Assembly: GCF_012767755.2 (NCBI RefSeq)
Contig: NZ_AP023189.1
Span: forward strand, 1,240,001 to 1,304,000
Origin: Pseudomonas tohonis
GTDB taxonomy: Bacteria; Pseudomonadota; Gammaproteobacteria; Pseudomonadales; Pseudomonadaceae
Direction: 5' to 3'
DNA: 64,000 bases
Shown: positions 49,864 to 58,363 of the stretch, one piece after another
Numbering within the stretch: position 1 is the stretch's first letter
Layout of the letters: every line of letters starts with the position of its first letter
Notes under the pieces: model-generated
The model's database searches: none
What the model saw: the letters and a program-made list of their open reading frames with translations, nothing else
Told to the model about the DNA's origin: nothing
Translations under genes and position numbers: made by a program

Positions 49864-52800
49864 ATGAGCGTTACCAGAAAGCTTGCCCTTGGCGCCTCTG
49901 CGTTTACTTACCTGGCGCTATCCCTCAGCACAGCGCTGGCCGATGATACCGAGATCTATACAACTCGAGATCTTCCGGCGGACCAGCGGGTTCGCCCCAA
50001 CATCATGTTCGTCATCGATACTTCGGGCTCCATGAACGGTGGCGTGCCGGGGACCAACTGCAAGTCTCTGGTGCCTCTGGATTCGAGTAACTCTGGGGTT
50101 CCACGAAACTGGTGTACCAGCACACAGGGCAATTTGAGCAAGAACAACGGCCAATTGACACGTATTGAAGTTGTCAAGCAGGTCGTCAACCAACTGGTCG
50201 ATGAGCTGGCGCTGTCCAATGACTCCAATATTGGTCTCGTTCGGTTTAGCTCTAATGATGAGGGTGGATTTGTTAACGTGCCGGTTCAGCAGGCTGGCAC
50301 AGTGGCTGGTACTTTCAAGACGGAACTCGGCAGCTATTACGCCAGCGGTGCCACGCCCCTGCTTGAGGCCTACCATGAAGCCGCGCAGTACATGCGGGGT
50401 GGCTCGATCATTTATGGTCGAAAGTCTCGCGGCGTGATTGAAGACGCGAAGACCTATTCGGTCCGCGACCCTTGGTACAGTGCCACCGCTTCCTATACCG
50501 GCTCTACCTATAAATCGCCTATCCAGAACTCATGCCAGAAGTCGAGCATCATCGTTCTGACTGACGGCTTGCCCAATGGCGACAGCAGCAGTAACTCTTC
50601 CATTCAATCCCTGGTGCGTACCGGCACGCCCAACAGCATCTATACCTCCTGCAACCGTGGCTATCCGACCGATGGCGAGGCCAACGCAGGTTGCTGGATG
50701 CCCGGACTTGCAGAATGGCTGGCTAACAACGACAACGGTCCCGCTTCGATCAGCGGTAAACAGACGATCTCTACCTATACGGTGGGCTTCGGCAATATCA
50801 GTGATACTCGCTTGCTGAGTGATACGGCCACCTTGGGCCAAGGCAAGTTCTACACAACCAGCGATACTTCGGGCCTGGTGGCCTCTCTGCGCTCCATCCT
50901 TGTGGATATCCTTGCGGAGAACACCACCTTCACCACGCCCACCGTCTCCGTCAGTGCGTACAGCAACTTCGGCTACCGCAACGATCTTTACTACGCCCTG
51001 TTCCGTCCGGCAGAAGGTGCGCGCTGGCTGGGCAATGTGAAGAAATACAAGGCGACCTCCGATGCCAGCGGAAACCTCGTGGTAACTGATGCCAACGGAA
51101 ATAATGCCGTGGATTCGTCCACCGGCTTCTTCCTCGACAGCGCACAAAGCTACTGGACACCTTCCAACGTGGTGGATGGCAAGAGCGCCGCGCTCGGGGG
51201 AGCGGCGAGCCGCCTGGGGAGCCCTGGTACCCGCAACCTGTATACCTACACCGGTAGCAACCGCGATCCGGGAAGCACCGGATCGATCAACCTGACGGGC
51301 AGCGCCCACCTGTTGTCTACCAGCAACACCGCGCTGACCAAGGCGATGCTAGGTGACGCCAACATGGCAGATGCCTACAAAACTAACCTCCTGACCTGGG
51401 CCCGTGGGACTGACCCAGCGGACAACTCCGCGAGAGCGCAGATTGGCGACGTGCTGCACAACGCACCGAAAGTGGTGGCCTACAGCAGTGATGAGAGCAT
51501 CGAGCGTATCGCCAACGGCACGGCGCAGGACAGCCTTGTGCTGTTCTACGGAACCAACGAGGGCTTCATCGGCGCCATCGATCCCAGCACCGGTGCTGAA
51601 CTCTTCTCCTTTGTTCCGAAGGAACTGCTACCTAATCTGAAAGCTTATTACGACGATCCCAAGGGCAGCGCCAATAAGAAGTACGGCATCGATGGTCAGT
51701 TCGACCTGAAGGTGACCTATGGAACCGTGAACTCCACCACTAAGATTCGCAATGCCTCCACCGTCGTCCTGTATGCCGGCATGGGGCGAGGTGGACGTAA
51801 CTACTACGCCTTGGACATGACTCCCGGTACCTTGGGCAATACCTCCACTATCCAACCCAAGCTGAAGTGGGTCATCCGGGGGGGCGCGGGTGGCAGTACC
51901 GGTTTCACCCGCCTGGGCCAGACCTGGTCTACGCCCAAGTACGCCAAGGTCAAGTGGAACGGACAGCCCAAGGAGGTTTTGATCTTCACCGGTGGCTATG
52001 ACACCACCCAGGATAACGATGCGATCCCGGACAACCCGAAAAGCGACAGCTATGGCAACGCGCTGTATGTCGTGGATGCGGACACGGGCCAAAAGCTGTG
52101 GATGGCCGGTCCTACGGGCGATAGCGATGCCAACCTGACACTGTCCACCATGACCAATAGCCTGCCAGGTGATCCGGCTCTGATCGACATCGGTGGTGAT
52201 GGCTTGATCGACACGATCTTCACCGCGGACACCCGTGGCCAGATCTTCCGTTTCGATATCAAGGCGGGGAACGCTGGCGCAAGTGACTTCGCTACAGGAG
52301 GCCGTGTAGCTGCCCTGGGCGGAACCGACGCCAGCAACAACCGTCGTTTCTATAACCAGCCTGATGTCGCCTTGATCAAGGAGCGTGGCGGGGACACCTA
52401 TTTCACCCTATCTATCGGCTCGGGCTATCGCGGTCACCCACTCAGTGAGTCGGCGCTGGATCGCTTCTACGTCATTCGCGACAAGAACGTCTATGCAGCA
52501 CCGGCTACTTACACTTCCATTACCGAGAGCAACCTGGTCGACGTCAGCAGCGTCAACCTGACGAGTGCCGAGGCTCAGAGCATCCAGAGCCAGATCAACA
52601 CCAAACGGGGTGAGATCGATACTCTCAATGCCAATGAGGCTACTGCACGGGCCAACTTGGCGAGCTATCAGGCCAGCATTGGCTACACGGACAAGCTGAA
52701 CACCTTGGTTGGCGTCAACAACTCCATCAACCAGAAGCAGGCTGCCATTGACACCATCCTGCGTAACGACCCCTACGTAGCTGCACATGCGACGGAGTCC

Positions 52801-54132
52801 AGCAGCCAGACCCAGTCCCACAGCCTGGTCGTGGCGGCGCAGTCTGCGCTCGCGCAGTTGAACGGCCTTAACACGACGAGCGCTGATGCCAGTTCGTTCA
52901 AGGCTTCGGAGCTGGACAGCACCACGGCAGGGAATATCGGCAATTTGCAAGCCAGGATCACAGCTGGGTTGAGTGATGCGTCTCTAAGCAGCCAATACAA
53001 CGCCATCCTTGCAAAGCAGAACCAGATTACTGCTGCGAAGGCTGTTGATTCAGACACCACCACGCTCGAGTCGGAGCTGGCAACGCTGAATACCAATTAT
53101 GAAAACTCGGCGGCCTACGGTGTGCGCAATGGGCTGATTCAGAATCTCTCCGCGATCAATGGAAAGATCAGCCAGATTGCTGAACTGCAGGCTGCGGTTG
53201 TAGCTGCCTACAACCAGGGCAATACTGCCGAAGCTGCTAGCAAGCTGGCGGATCTGTCTTCGGCCAAGAGTGCACTCAACGCTTTGTTGCCGAGCGGTTT
53301 GCCCGCTGCGCCTGCCGGAACCACCAGCAGTGCCTTGTTGGCTGCCAACGAAGCGCAGACCCAGGCCACCCTGGACGCTGTAAGCTCGCCTCTGGTAACC
53401 CAGTCCAACCTTGTCACCTCATTAGAGAGTGAGCGCGTCACTTTGGCCGGCCAGGCCTCCAGCCTGCAGGCGGATCTGCAAGCACTGGCGAACCGTGCCT
53501 ACGACACGGCTTCCAACGTGCTGAATGCAACCCAGCTTGCTGCCGCTACAGCGGCGGATACCACTCCACCCTTGACTCAGTTCGAGGCCTACAACTACCT
53601 CATCGAACAGGCTCGGGCGGCTGCGGCCTCTGACATCCCGACCAAGCGCGCCGAGATCAACGCCCTGTACGCGCAGCTCACCCCGGGTGATAGCTACACC
53701 CCGAATCCGACGCTTCTAGCCCAGAGCAGCGGCTGGTTCATTCGTTTCCCCAGCGGCGAGAAAGTGCTGTCCAGCTCCGTGAGCTTTGCGGGCTCCTTGC
53801 TGTTCACGACCTTCCGTCCCAGCGGGCAGCAGGTCACTACCTGCGGCCCGGACGTTGGCCGTGGGCGTTTCTATGCTCTCAACCTGATTGATGCAAGCGC
53901 GGTCTTTACCGAAACTGTCAACGGTACCAAGACCGGCAAGCGTAGCTTCGACCTGGCACATGGCGGCATTCCGTCGAAGCCAGCAACTATCCTGCGTGAG
54001 GATAAGTCGGTCGGGTTGTTGTGTGGTGCGGAGCCCTGCCTGGGTGACACTAGCAACAAGGGGTGTGTTGATGGAGCTGAGATCTGCGAGACCAACAAAG
54101 CCATCCAAGGCCTCTATTGGAGAGAGAACTGA
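49864..54132 (+). CDS. pilY1: Type IV pilus tip adhesin PilY1 with a coiled-coil insertion
   Basis: 1422 residues. Signal peptide to about 26. The N-terminal vWA-like domain has a MIDAS motif DTSGSMN near 51-57. The beta-propeller starts near 470 (AQIGDVLHNAPKVV, FYGTNEGFIGAID). It contains an Asp-rich loop (TQDNDAIPDN) and an EF-hand-like DIGGDGLIDT as Ca2+-site candidates. Residues about 898-1288 are an Ala/Gln/Ser/Leu-rich, coiled-coil-like insertion between the FYVIRDKNV blade and SSGWFIRFPSGEKV, where the P. aeruginosa protein has only a short linker. PilY1 caps the pilus, controls retraction and mediates attachment. It overlaps pilE by one base. Confidence 0.9.
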   Translation: MSVTRKLALGASAFTYLALSLSTALADDTEIYTTRDLPADQRVRPNIMFVIDTSGSMNGGVPGTNCKSLVPLDSSNSGVPRNWCTSTQGNLSKNNGQLTRIEVVKQVVNQLVDELALSNDSNIGLVRFSSNDEGGFVNVPVQQAGTVAGTFKTELGSYYASGATPLLEAYHEAAQYMRGGSIIYGRKSRGVIEDAKTYSVRDPWYSATASYTGSTYKSPIQNSCQKSSIIVLTDGLPNGDSSSNSSIQSLVRTGTPNSIYTSCNRGYPTDGEANAGCWMPGLAEWLANNDNGPASISGKQTISTYTVGFGNISDTRLLSDTATLGQGKFYTTSDTSGLVASLRSILVDILAENTTFTTPTVSVSAYSNFGYRNDLYYALFRPAEGARWLGNVKKYKATSDASGNLVVTDANGNNAVDSSTGFFLDSAQSYWTPSNVVDGKSAALGGAASRLGSPGTRNLYTYTGSNRDPGSTGSINLTGSAHLLSTSNTALTKAMLGDANMADAYKTNLLTWARGTDPADNSARAQIGDVLHNAPKVVAYSSDESIERIANGTAQDSLVLFYGTNEGFIGAIDPSTGAELFSFVPKELLPNLKAYYDDPKGSANKKYGIDGQFDLKVTYGTVNSTTKIRNASTVVLYAGMGRGGRNYYALDMTPGTLGNTSTIQPKLKWVIRGGAGGSTGFTRLGQTWSTPKYAKVKWNGQPKEVLIFTGGYDTTQDNDAIPDNPKSDSYGNALYVVDADTGQKLWMAGPTGDSDANLTLSTMTNSLPGDPALIDIGGDGLIDTIFTADTRGQIFRFDIKAGNAGASDFATGGRVAALGGTDASNNRRFYNQPDVALIKERGGDTYFTLSIGSGYRGHPLSESALDRFYVIRDKNVYAAPATYTSITESNLVDVSSVNLTSAEAQSIQSQINTKRGEIDTLNANEATARANLASYQASIGYTDKLNTLVGVNNSINQKQAAIDTILRNDPYVAAHATESSSQTQSHSLVVAAQSALAQLNGLNTTSADASSFKASELDSTTAGNIGNLQARITAGLSDASLSSQYNAILAKQNQITAAKAVDSDTTTLESELATLNTNYENSAAYGVRNGLIQNLSAINGKISQIAELQAAVVAAYNQGNTAEAASKLADLSSAKSALNALLPSGLPAAPAGTTSSALLAANEAQTQATLDAVSSPLVTQSNLVTSLESERVTLAGQASSLQADLQALANRAYDTASNVLNATQLAAATAADTTPPLTQFEAYNYLIEQARAAAASDIPTKRAEINALYAQLTPGDSYTPNPTLLAQSSGWFIRFPSGEKVLSSSVSFAGSLLFTTFRPSGQQVTTCGPDVGRGRFYALNLIDASAVFTETVNGTKTGKRSFDLAHGGIPSKPATILREDKSVGLLCGAEPCLGDTSNKGCVDGAEICETNKAIQGLYWREN

Positions 54133-54584
54133 TGACCAGAGCCAAGGGGTTCACCCTGGTCGAATTGCTGATCGTGGTAGCGATCATCGGCATTATCGCC
54201 GGGATCGCCTACCCCAATTACCAGCGTTATGTAATGCGCACCGGCCGTAGCGATGGCCAAGCCTGGATGATGCAGATCATGCAGGCCCAGGAGCGCTTCT
54301 ACTCGCAGAACCAGACCTATACCACCAACCTGGGAGCCAACGGCCTTGCTTACCGCGACTCTGCCGGCAACGCGATTGCTCAGGATGCAGCGGTGATTTC
54401 CGAAAGCAATCGCTACAGCATCACCGCCAACGCCTGCGCGAGTACGACCATCGCTCGGTGCGTAATCCTGACTGCCCAGCCCCGGGGGGGGCAGGCCGCC
54501 GACAGCTGTGGCAACTTGACTTTGGATAGCCGTGGCGTCAAAGGCGTCTCGGGAGCAGGTGCGACTGTAGCGAACTGCTGGTAA
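54132..54584 (+). CDS. pilE: Minor pilin PilE
   Basis: 150 residues. Classical prepilin signal KG-FTLVELLIVVAIIGIIAG with Glu5, then YQRYVMRTGRSDGQAWMMQI typical of PilE. Cys pairs lie at NACAST..RC and near the C terminus (DSCGNL, VANCW). It links the minor-pilin tip to the major pilin. The start overlaps the pilY1 stop (TGATG). Last gene of the operon, followed by a terminator. Confidence 0.93.
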   Translation: MTRAKGFTLVELLIVVAIIGIIAGIAYPNYQRYVMRTGRSDGQAWMMQIMQAQERFYSQNQTYTTNLGANGLAYRDSAGNAIAQDAAVISESNRYSITANACASTTIARCVILTAQPRGGQAADSCGNLTLDSRGVKGVSGAGATVANCW

Positions 54585-54599
54585 GGCCCCGTCCAAGTG

Positions 54600-54650
54600 A
54601 AAAGCCCCGTCTCGTGTGCAGTTCGCGACTGCCTATGAACGGGGCTTTTT
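54600..54650 (+). terminator. Terminator after pilE
   Basis: Stem AAAGCCCCGT/ACGGGGCTTT with a long loop that itself contains GCAGT-TCGCG-ACTGC, ending in a T-run. It can act in both directions and also faces the PilZ gene. Confidence 0.75.
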
Positions 54651-54680
54651 GCATCTATGTGTTTTTGTTGGCGGGAGTGG

Positions 54681-55013
54681 TCAGATACGTCCCAGCACCG
54701 CTTCAAGGGCTCTTGCCTGATCCTCCGCCAGATCGATGATGTGAAATCCCGTCCAGGCGTGTTGGCCATCCGCACCGGGGCGGCTCCAGAGGCAGTCGGC
54801 GCCAAGGCGGACTTCGCTAATCCCGTCCACAGGGTCGGCGGGGACAAGGCGGCATTCCCAGACGGTGTCGGTGGCCAGCGGTTTTTCGCTGAACAGCATG
54901 AAGCCGTCTAGGGAAAGATCGACCACGCGGCCCAGGCGGTTGCCGGTATGCAGGTCATAGACCTCCAGCTGGAGCTCCGTGGCGTGGCGGCTGTGATGTC
55001 GGCGGTCTTCCAT
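54681..55013 (-). CDS. PilZ-domain protein
   Basis: 110 residues. The c-di-GMP-binding pattern is present: Arg-rich N terminus (EDRRHHSRH) and the D-x-S-x2-G motif (VVDLSLDGFML) near 32. Nearly the whole protein is the PilZ domain. It lies 9 bases downstream of the DUF1631 gene on the same strand and is probably co-transcribed. It may link c-di-GMP to motility or surface growth. Confidence 0.88.
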   Translation of the reverse strand: MEDRRHHSRHATELQLEVYDLHTGNRLGRVVDLSLDGFMLFSEKPLATDTVWECRLVPADPVDGISEVRLGADCLWSRPGADGQHAWTGFHIIDLAEDQARALEAVLGRI

Positions 55014-55022
55014 GGGGACTCC

Positions 55023-57326
55023 TTAGCTCGGCTCGGCACTGCGGCCGGTGAAGCGCTGCAGGACGCGGTAGATGGCGCCCAGCGCACGGTCCACCAGCGG
55101 TGCGTTGTGTTCCGGGGCGATGATGCGGGCCAGCCCCTGTTCCATCTCGCTGGCCAGCAGCGTGATGGGCTTGATGGCGACGCGCTGGCCGCTGTGGTCG
55201 ACGAACATGTAGTTGCGCGTGGTCGGGCTGTACCAGGAGAGCTTGAGCTTGCGCCCCTGGCCCTCCTCGACGAATTCGAACCAGGTGTTGAACTCCAGGC
55301 TCTCCAGCTCCTTGACCAGCGCCTGCGCGCGCGTCGAAAGACCCGACGGGCGAGCCGGGGCCAGCAGGCCTGCGTCCTCGCCGAGCATCTCGCTGAGCGG
55401 GCTCTTGGGCAGGTCCGGGTTGATCTGGGCCGCCAGTTGCGGCTGCTGGCCCTGCACGGCGTGCTGGCAGGCCACCAGGTCCTGCAGCAGGCGGCGGATG
55501 CCGTCCTCGTGGTAGCCACCGAGCAGCTCCAGGCCCTTGCGCAGGTCCTCGAGCAGCGCCACGCGCAGGCCCTGCAGGCGTTCGCGGCCCTTGGCATCCA
55601 GCGGCGTGCCGCTCCAGGCCAGTTGCTCGGCCACTTCCCGCGAACGCTGCCATTCCGCGCCACGGTCGCCGTGGCGCAGGAGGACGAAGACCAGCACGTC
55701 GCTCCAGGTCTGTTCGAGGAAGTTGCGGATGATGCTCGGCGGCTCGCGCCCGGCCAGCACCCGGGCGATGGCGTCGACCGCCTGCTGGCGCGCGCTGAGC
55801 AGCTTGTCGCGACCCTTGGCCGCTTCGACCGCGCGGCGCTCGCGCAGCTCCACCTTGTGGCGCAGGGTGGCGACGTATTCGTTGAACTCCTCCAGCAGGC
55901 TTTCGAACAGCTGCAGGTCGCCGATGAAGCCGTGGATGATCCGCTCGACCACCCATTGCATCTTCGCCAGAAGCCCGCGCTCCTCGCCTTCGCCGCCATA
56001 GAGCACGCCGGCCTGGGCCATGGTGTTGAGCAGGCGTCGGGCGGGGTGGTGGTGCTGGGTGAACAGCGCCTTGTCCTGCAGCGCCACCTTCAGGTAGGGC
56101 GTGTGCAGGTGGGAAAGGGCGGTCTTGCAGCTGTCCGGCAGGTTGTCGTCGTCGAGGATGAAGTCGAAGAGCATGCCCACCAGGTCGATGACATCCGCTT
56201 CCTGGTCCGAGAGCTTCTGCTGCCCCGGGATGCTGCTGTGGGTTTCCAGTTGCTGTTGCAGGTCGGCCTTGAGTCCGTCGACCCGCTGCGGCTGCTGCAG
56301 GCGCGAGGCGAGTTCGTGGGCCGACTGCTGCTGCAGGCGGTTGAGCGCTTCCAGCAACTCCGCCGCGCTGTAGGTGCGCGTGGCACCCCGTGGCGCGTAG
56401 CTGGCGATGCTGGGGGTGCCGCCGAGCAGCGGCGTATCGAGGTTGCGCTGGCGGTGCTCCTCCAGCAGTACGGCCAGGCCGCTGAACAGGGCGCCCGGGT
56501 CCAGGGGGGGCGGTGCACCGAGGTCGGCCGGCGGGGGCGGCAGCGGCGCGCTCGGTGCGCTCTGGCTGTTGCGGGTGGCCGCGCTCTGGCCGTCCACGGG
56601 CGCGCTGCGGCTGATGCCCTGGGCGCGTTGGGCGCTGTACTTGAGGTTGGGCAGCACGCCCGCTTCTATGAGGCGCTTGTTGAGCGCGTCATAAAGCGTG
56701 TCCAGGCTCTGCATCACATGCTGGTCGAAGAGCATGTAGAGGATGGTCTTGATCCGCAGCGGGAAAGGCGTGGGCTCCAGGGCGTCGCGGAACGCCTGGG
56801 CGATCGCCTGCGGGCCGAAGGGGTTGCTGTCCTCGCCGAGCTTCTTGCCGTTGTTGAGCAGGCCCAGGCGCTGGTCGAGGGCGAACAGCGACTGCGCGCA
56901 GCGGGCCTTGACCCGGCTGACCATGTTGGTGACCAGCAGGCTTTCTTCGTAGACCTCGTTCTGCACCAGCTCCAGGTGCTCGGCGTCCAGTTCGGCGGCT
57001 GCCTCGGGCTTGAAGGTGCCGTCGAGGAACTCGGCGAACCGCTGGGCGATCCGCTGGTGGTAGGCGCGCTCGATCTGCGGCCGCTGCTTGCGCACGTCAC
57101 GCATGCTGTCGAAGAACAGCGTCTGGACCTGGTTGTTCTCGGCCTTCTCGGCACATTCGAACAGGGTGTCGTCGACCTGGGCGAAAACGCCGGTCAGGTG
57201 TTCCGCCAGGCGATTCATCACCAGCTTGCGGCAGCTCTGCACCAGTTCGCCGAAGCGCGGCTGGATGCCACGGCTGGCGAGAGTGGCTGGAGGGCGGGGT
57301 GGAGGAGGGGTGTCCTGGGTGCTCAT
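55023..57326 (-). CDS. DUF1631 protein
   Basis: 767 residues, helical throughout, no signal peptide or membrane helix. Matches the large DUF1631 family: LVQSCRKLVMNRLAEHLTG at the start, QTLFFDSMRDVRKQRPQIER, and the C-terminal block LKLSWYSPTTRNYMFVDHSG. The last region resembles a degenerate PilZ-like beta domain. A disordered Pro/Ala linker lies near 250-270. Paired with a PilZ gene, which suggests a second-messenger-responsive module. The function of the family is not settled. Confidence 0.85.
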   Translation of the reverse strand: MSTQDTPPPPRPPATLASRGIQPRFGELVQSCRKLVMNRLAEHLTGVFAQVDDTLFECAEKAENNQVQTLFFDSMRDVRKQRPQIERAYHQRIAQRFAEFLDGTFKPEAAAELDAEHLELVQNEVYEESLLVTNMVSRVKARCAQSLFALDQRLGLLNNGKKLGEDSNPFGPQAIAQAFRDALEPTPFPLRIKTILYMLFDQHVMQSLDTLYDALNKRLIEAGVLPNLKYSAQRAQGISRSAPVDGQSAATRNSQSAPSAPLPPPPADLGAPPPLDPGALFSGLAVLLEEHRQRNLDTPLLGGTPSIASYAPRGATRTYSAAELLEALNRLQQQSAHELASRLQQPQRVDGLKADLQQQLETHSSIPGQQKLSDQEADVIDLVGMLFDFILDDDNLPDSCKTALSHLHTPYLKVALQDKALFTQHHHPARRLLNTMAQAGVLYGGEGEERGLLAKMQWVVERIIHGFIGDLQLFESLLEEFNEYVATLRHKVELRERRAVEAAKGRDKLLSARQQAVDAIARVLAGREPPSIIRNFLEQTWSDVLVFVLLRHGDRGAEWQRSREVAEQLAWSGTPLDAKGRERLQGLRVALLEDLRKGLELLGGYHEDGIRRLLQDLVACQHAVQGQQPQLAAQINPDLPKSPLSEMLGEDAGLLAPARPSGLSTRAQALVKELESLEFNTWFEFVEEGQGRKLKLSWYSPTTRNYMFVDHSGQRVAIKPITLLASEMEQGLARIIAPEHNAPLVDRALGAIYRVLQRFTGRSAEPS

Positions 57327-57528
57327 GGACTGTCCTGCCGGGGCCGTTCGGCCGGCGGGTCCTGTAAGTGATCTGGGAAAGGCAGATATAGCAGCCGGCC
57401 CGGCAACTGCAAAGCATTGTATAAATTCGCTTTTCAGGGGTTGACAGCTCGTTCTGGAAACGTAAAATGGCGCGCCTCAGATGCAGCGAACCACGGTTTG
57501 CAGCGGATGAGATTGGAAAGCTTGAAGT

Positions 57529-57604
57529 TCCGCGATAGCTCAGTCGGTAGAGCAAATGACTGTTAATCATTGGGTCCCTGGTTCGAGTCCAGGTCGCGGA
57601 GCCA
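57529..57604 (+). tRNA. tRNA-Asn (GTT)
   Basis: 76 bases with complete cloverleaf: acceptor TCCGCGA, D arm, anticodon GTT at 57562-57564, T arm with GTTCGAGTC, and encoded CCA. Confidence 0.97.
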
Positions 57605-57613
57605 ACTTCCAAA

Positions 57614-57690
57614 CGGGGTATAGCGCAGTCCGGTAGCGCGCCTGCTTTGGGAGCAGGATGTCGGGAGTTCGAATCTCTCTACCCCGACCA
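57614..57690 (+). tRNA. tRNA-Pro (TGG)
   Basis: 77 bases: acceptor CGGGGTA, anticodon TGG at 57658-57660 in the loop TTTGGGA, T arm with GTTCGAATC, and encoded CCA. Nine bases after tRNA-Asn. Confidence 0.97.
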
Positions 57691-57702
57691 CTCCTTACAT
57701 AT

Positions 57703-57778
57703 GGGTCGTTAGCTCAGTCGGTAGAGCAGTTGGCTTTTAACCAATTGGTCGTAGGTTCGAATCCTACACGACCCACCA
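57703..57778 (+). tRNA. tRNA-Lys (TTT)
   Basis: 76 bases: acceptor GGGTCGT, anticodon TTT at 57736-57738, T arm with GTTCGAATC, and encoded CCA. The matching tRNA-Lys of P. aeruginosa next to clpB is a known attachment site for integrative elements. No duplicated 3' end was seen within this window. Confidence 0.97.
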
Positions 57779-57823
57779 TATTCAGGAATGCGCGGTAGCC
57801 AGCAGGCCACCCGCTTCCACGAG

Positions 57824-57851
57824 AAGCCCACCCATCGCGGTGGGCTTTTTC
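57824..57851 (+). terminator. Terminator of the tRNA operon
   Basis: Hairpin GCCCACC-CATCGC-GGTGGGC followed by TTTTTCG, 45 bases after tRNA-Lys. Confidence 0.9.
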
Positions 57852-58363
57852 GTTTCCGCTCCCCCATTTCTACCTGTGCGCACTGGCTCCAGACCTCATG
57901 GGTCCCGAGGTCGCGCGCATCGCTCGCGCCTGCGGCGTGATGTCGCAGTTCCGTGCATTCTTTTTGGGTCTGGCGTCCGACTCCACGGGACTGGCTGCCC
58001 GCCCGTCCCGCAGCCCGTTTCCCGGTTTTCCGCCCGTCCAGGCCGGGTCTGCGGACGGACCTCCTGCGTCTGCCTGCGCCCCATCCCCCTCCGCGAATAC
58101 CCCATCGCCCACATGGTCTTTCCTCGCCACTGCCCCTGGGAAAGACTCCGCTCCACGCAAAAGCAGGCGGTTACGAACCGTTCGTCCCCGCCGGCTTTCC
58201 GCACGGTTACCCAGACGCACTACCGCGCCGGGTGCACGAGAAAGGCTCCAGCGGGAGAGGACCTCCCGCCCCTGGTTGTGCGATGCAGGTGCCTTGCGTC
58301 GCGGGTTTCTGGATGCCTCTACATGACCAACCTGAATGGAATGGCTCGCAGCCTGGAGGGAAC
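57852..58363 (+). other. Non-coding leader of the candidate biosynthetic cluster
   Basis: About 510 bases without a convincing gene. The overlapping open frames are rich in Arg, Pro and Ser and lack ribosome sites. It is Pro-codon and C-rich, unlike the flanking genes. It should hold the cluster promoter. A 13-base palindrome at 58173 is the clearest regulatory candidate. A 14-codon frame (58323-58367) overlaps the first gene's ATG. Confidence 0.55.
58173..58185. promoter_or_regulatory. Perfect palindrome, candidate operator
   Basis: ACGAAC-C-GTTCGT, 178 bases upstream of the first cluster gene. The size and symmetry fit a dimeric regulator (TetR, LysR or LuxR type). No regulator gene is seen in the visible part of the cluster. 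Confidence 0.4.

Noticed and set aside
49864..54132. RGD integrin-binding motif in PilY1
   Set aside because: Read through the protein and found no RGD, although it is reported in P. aeruginosa PilY1.
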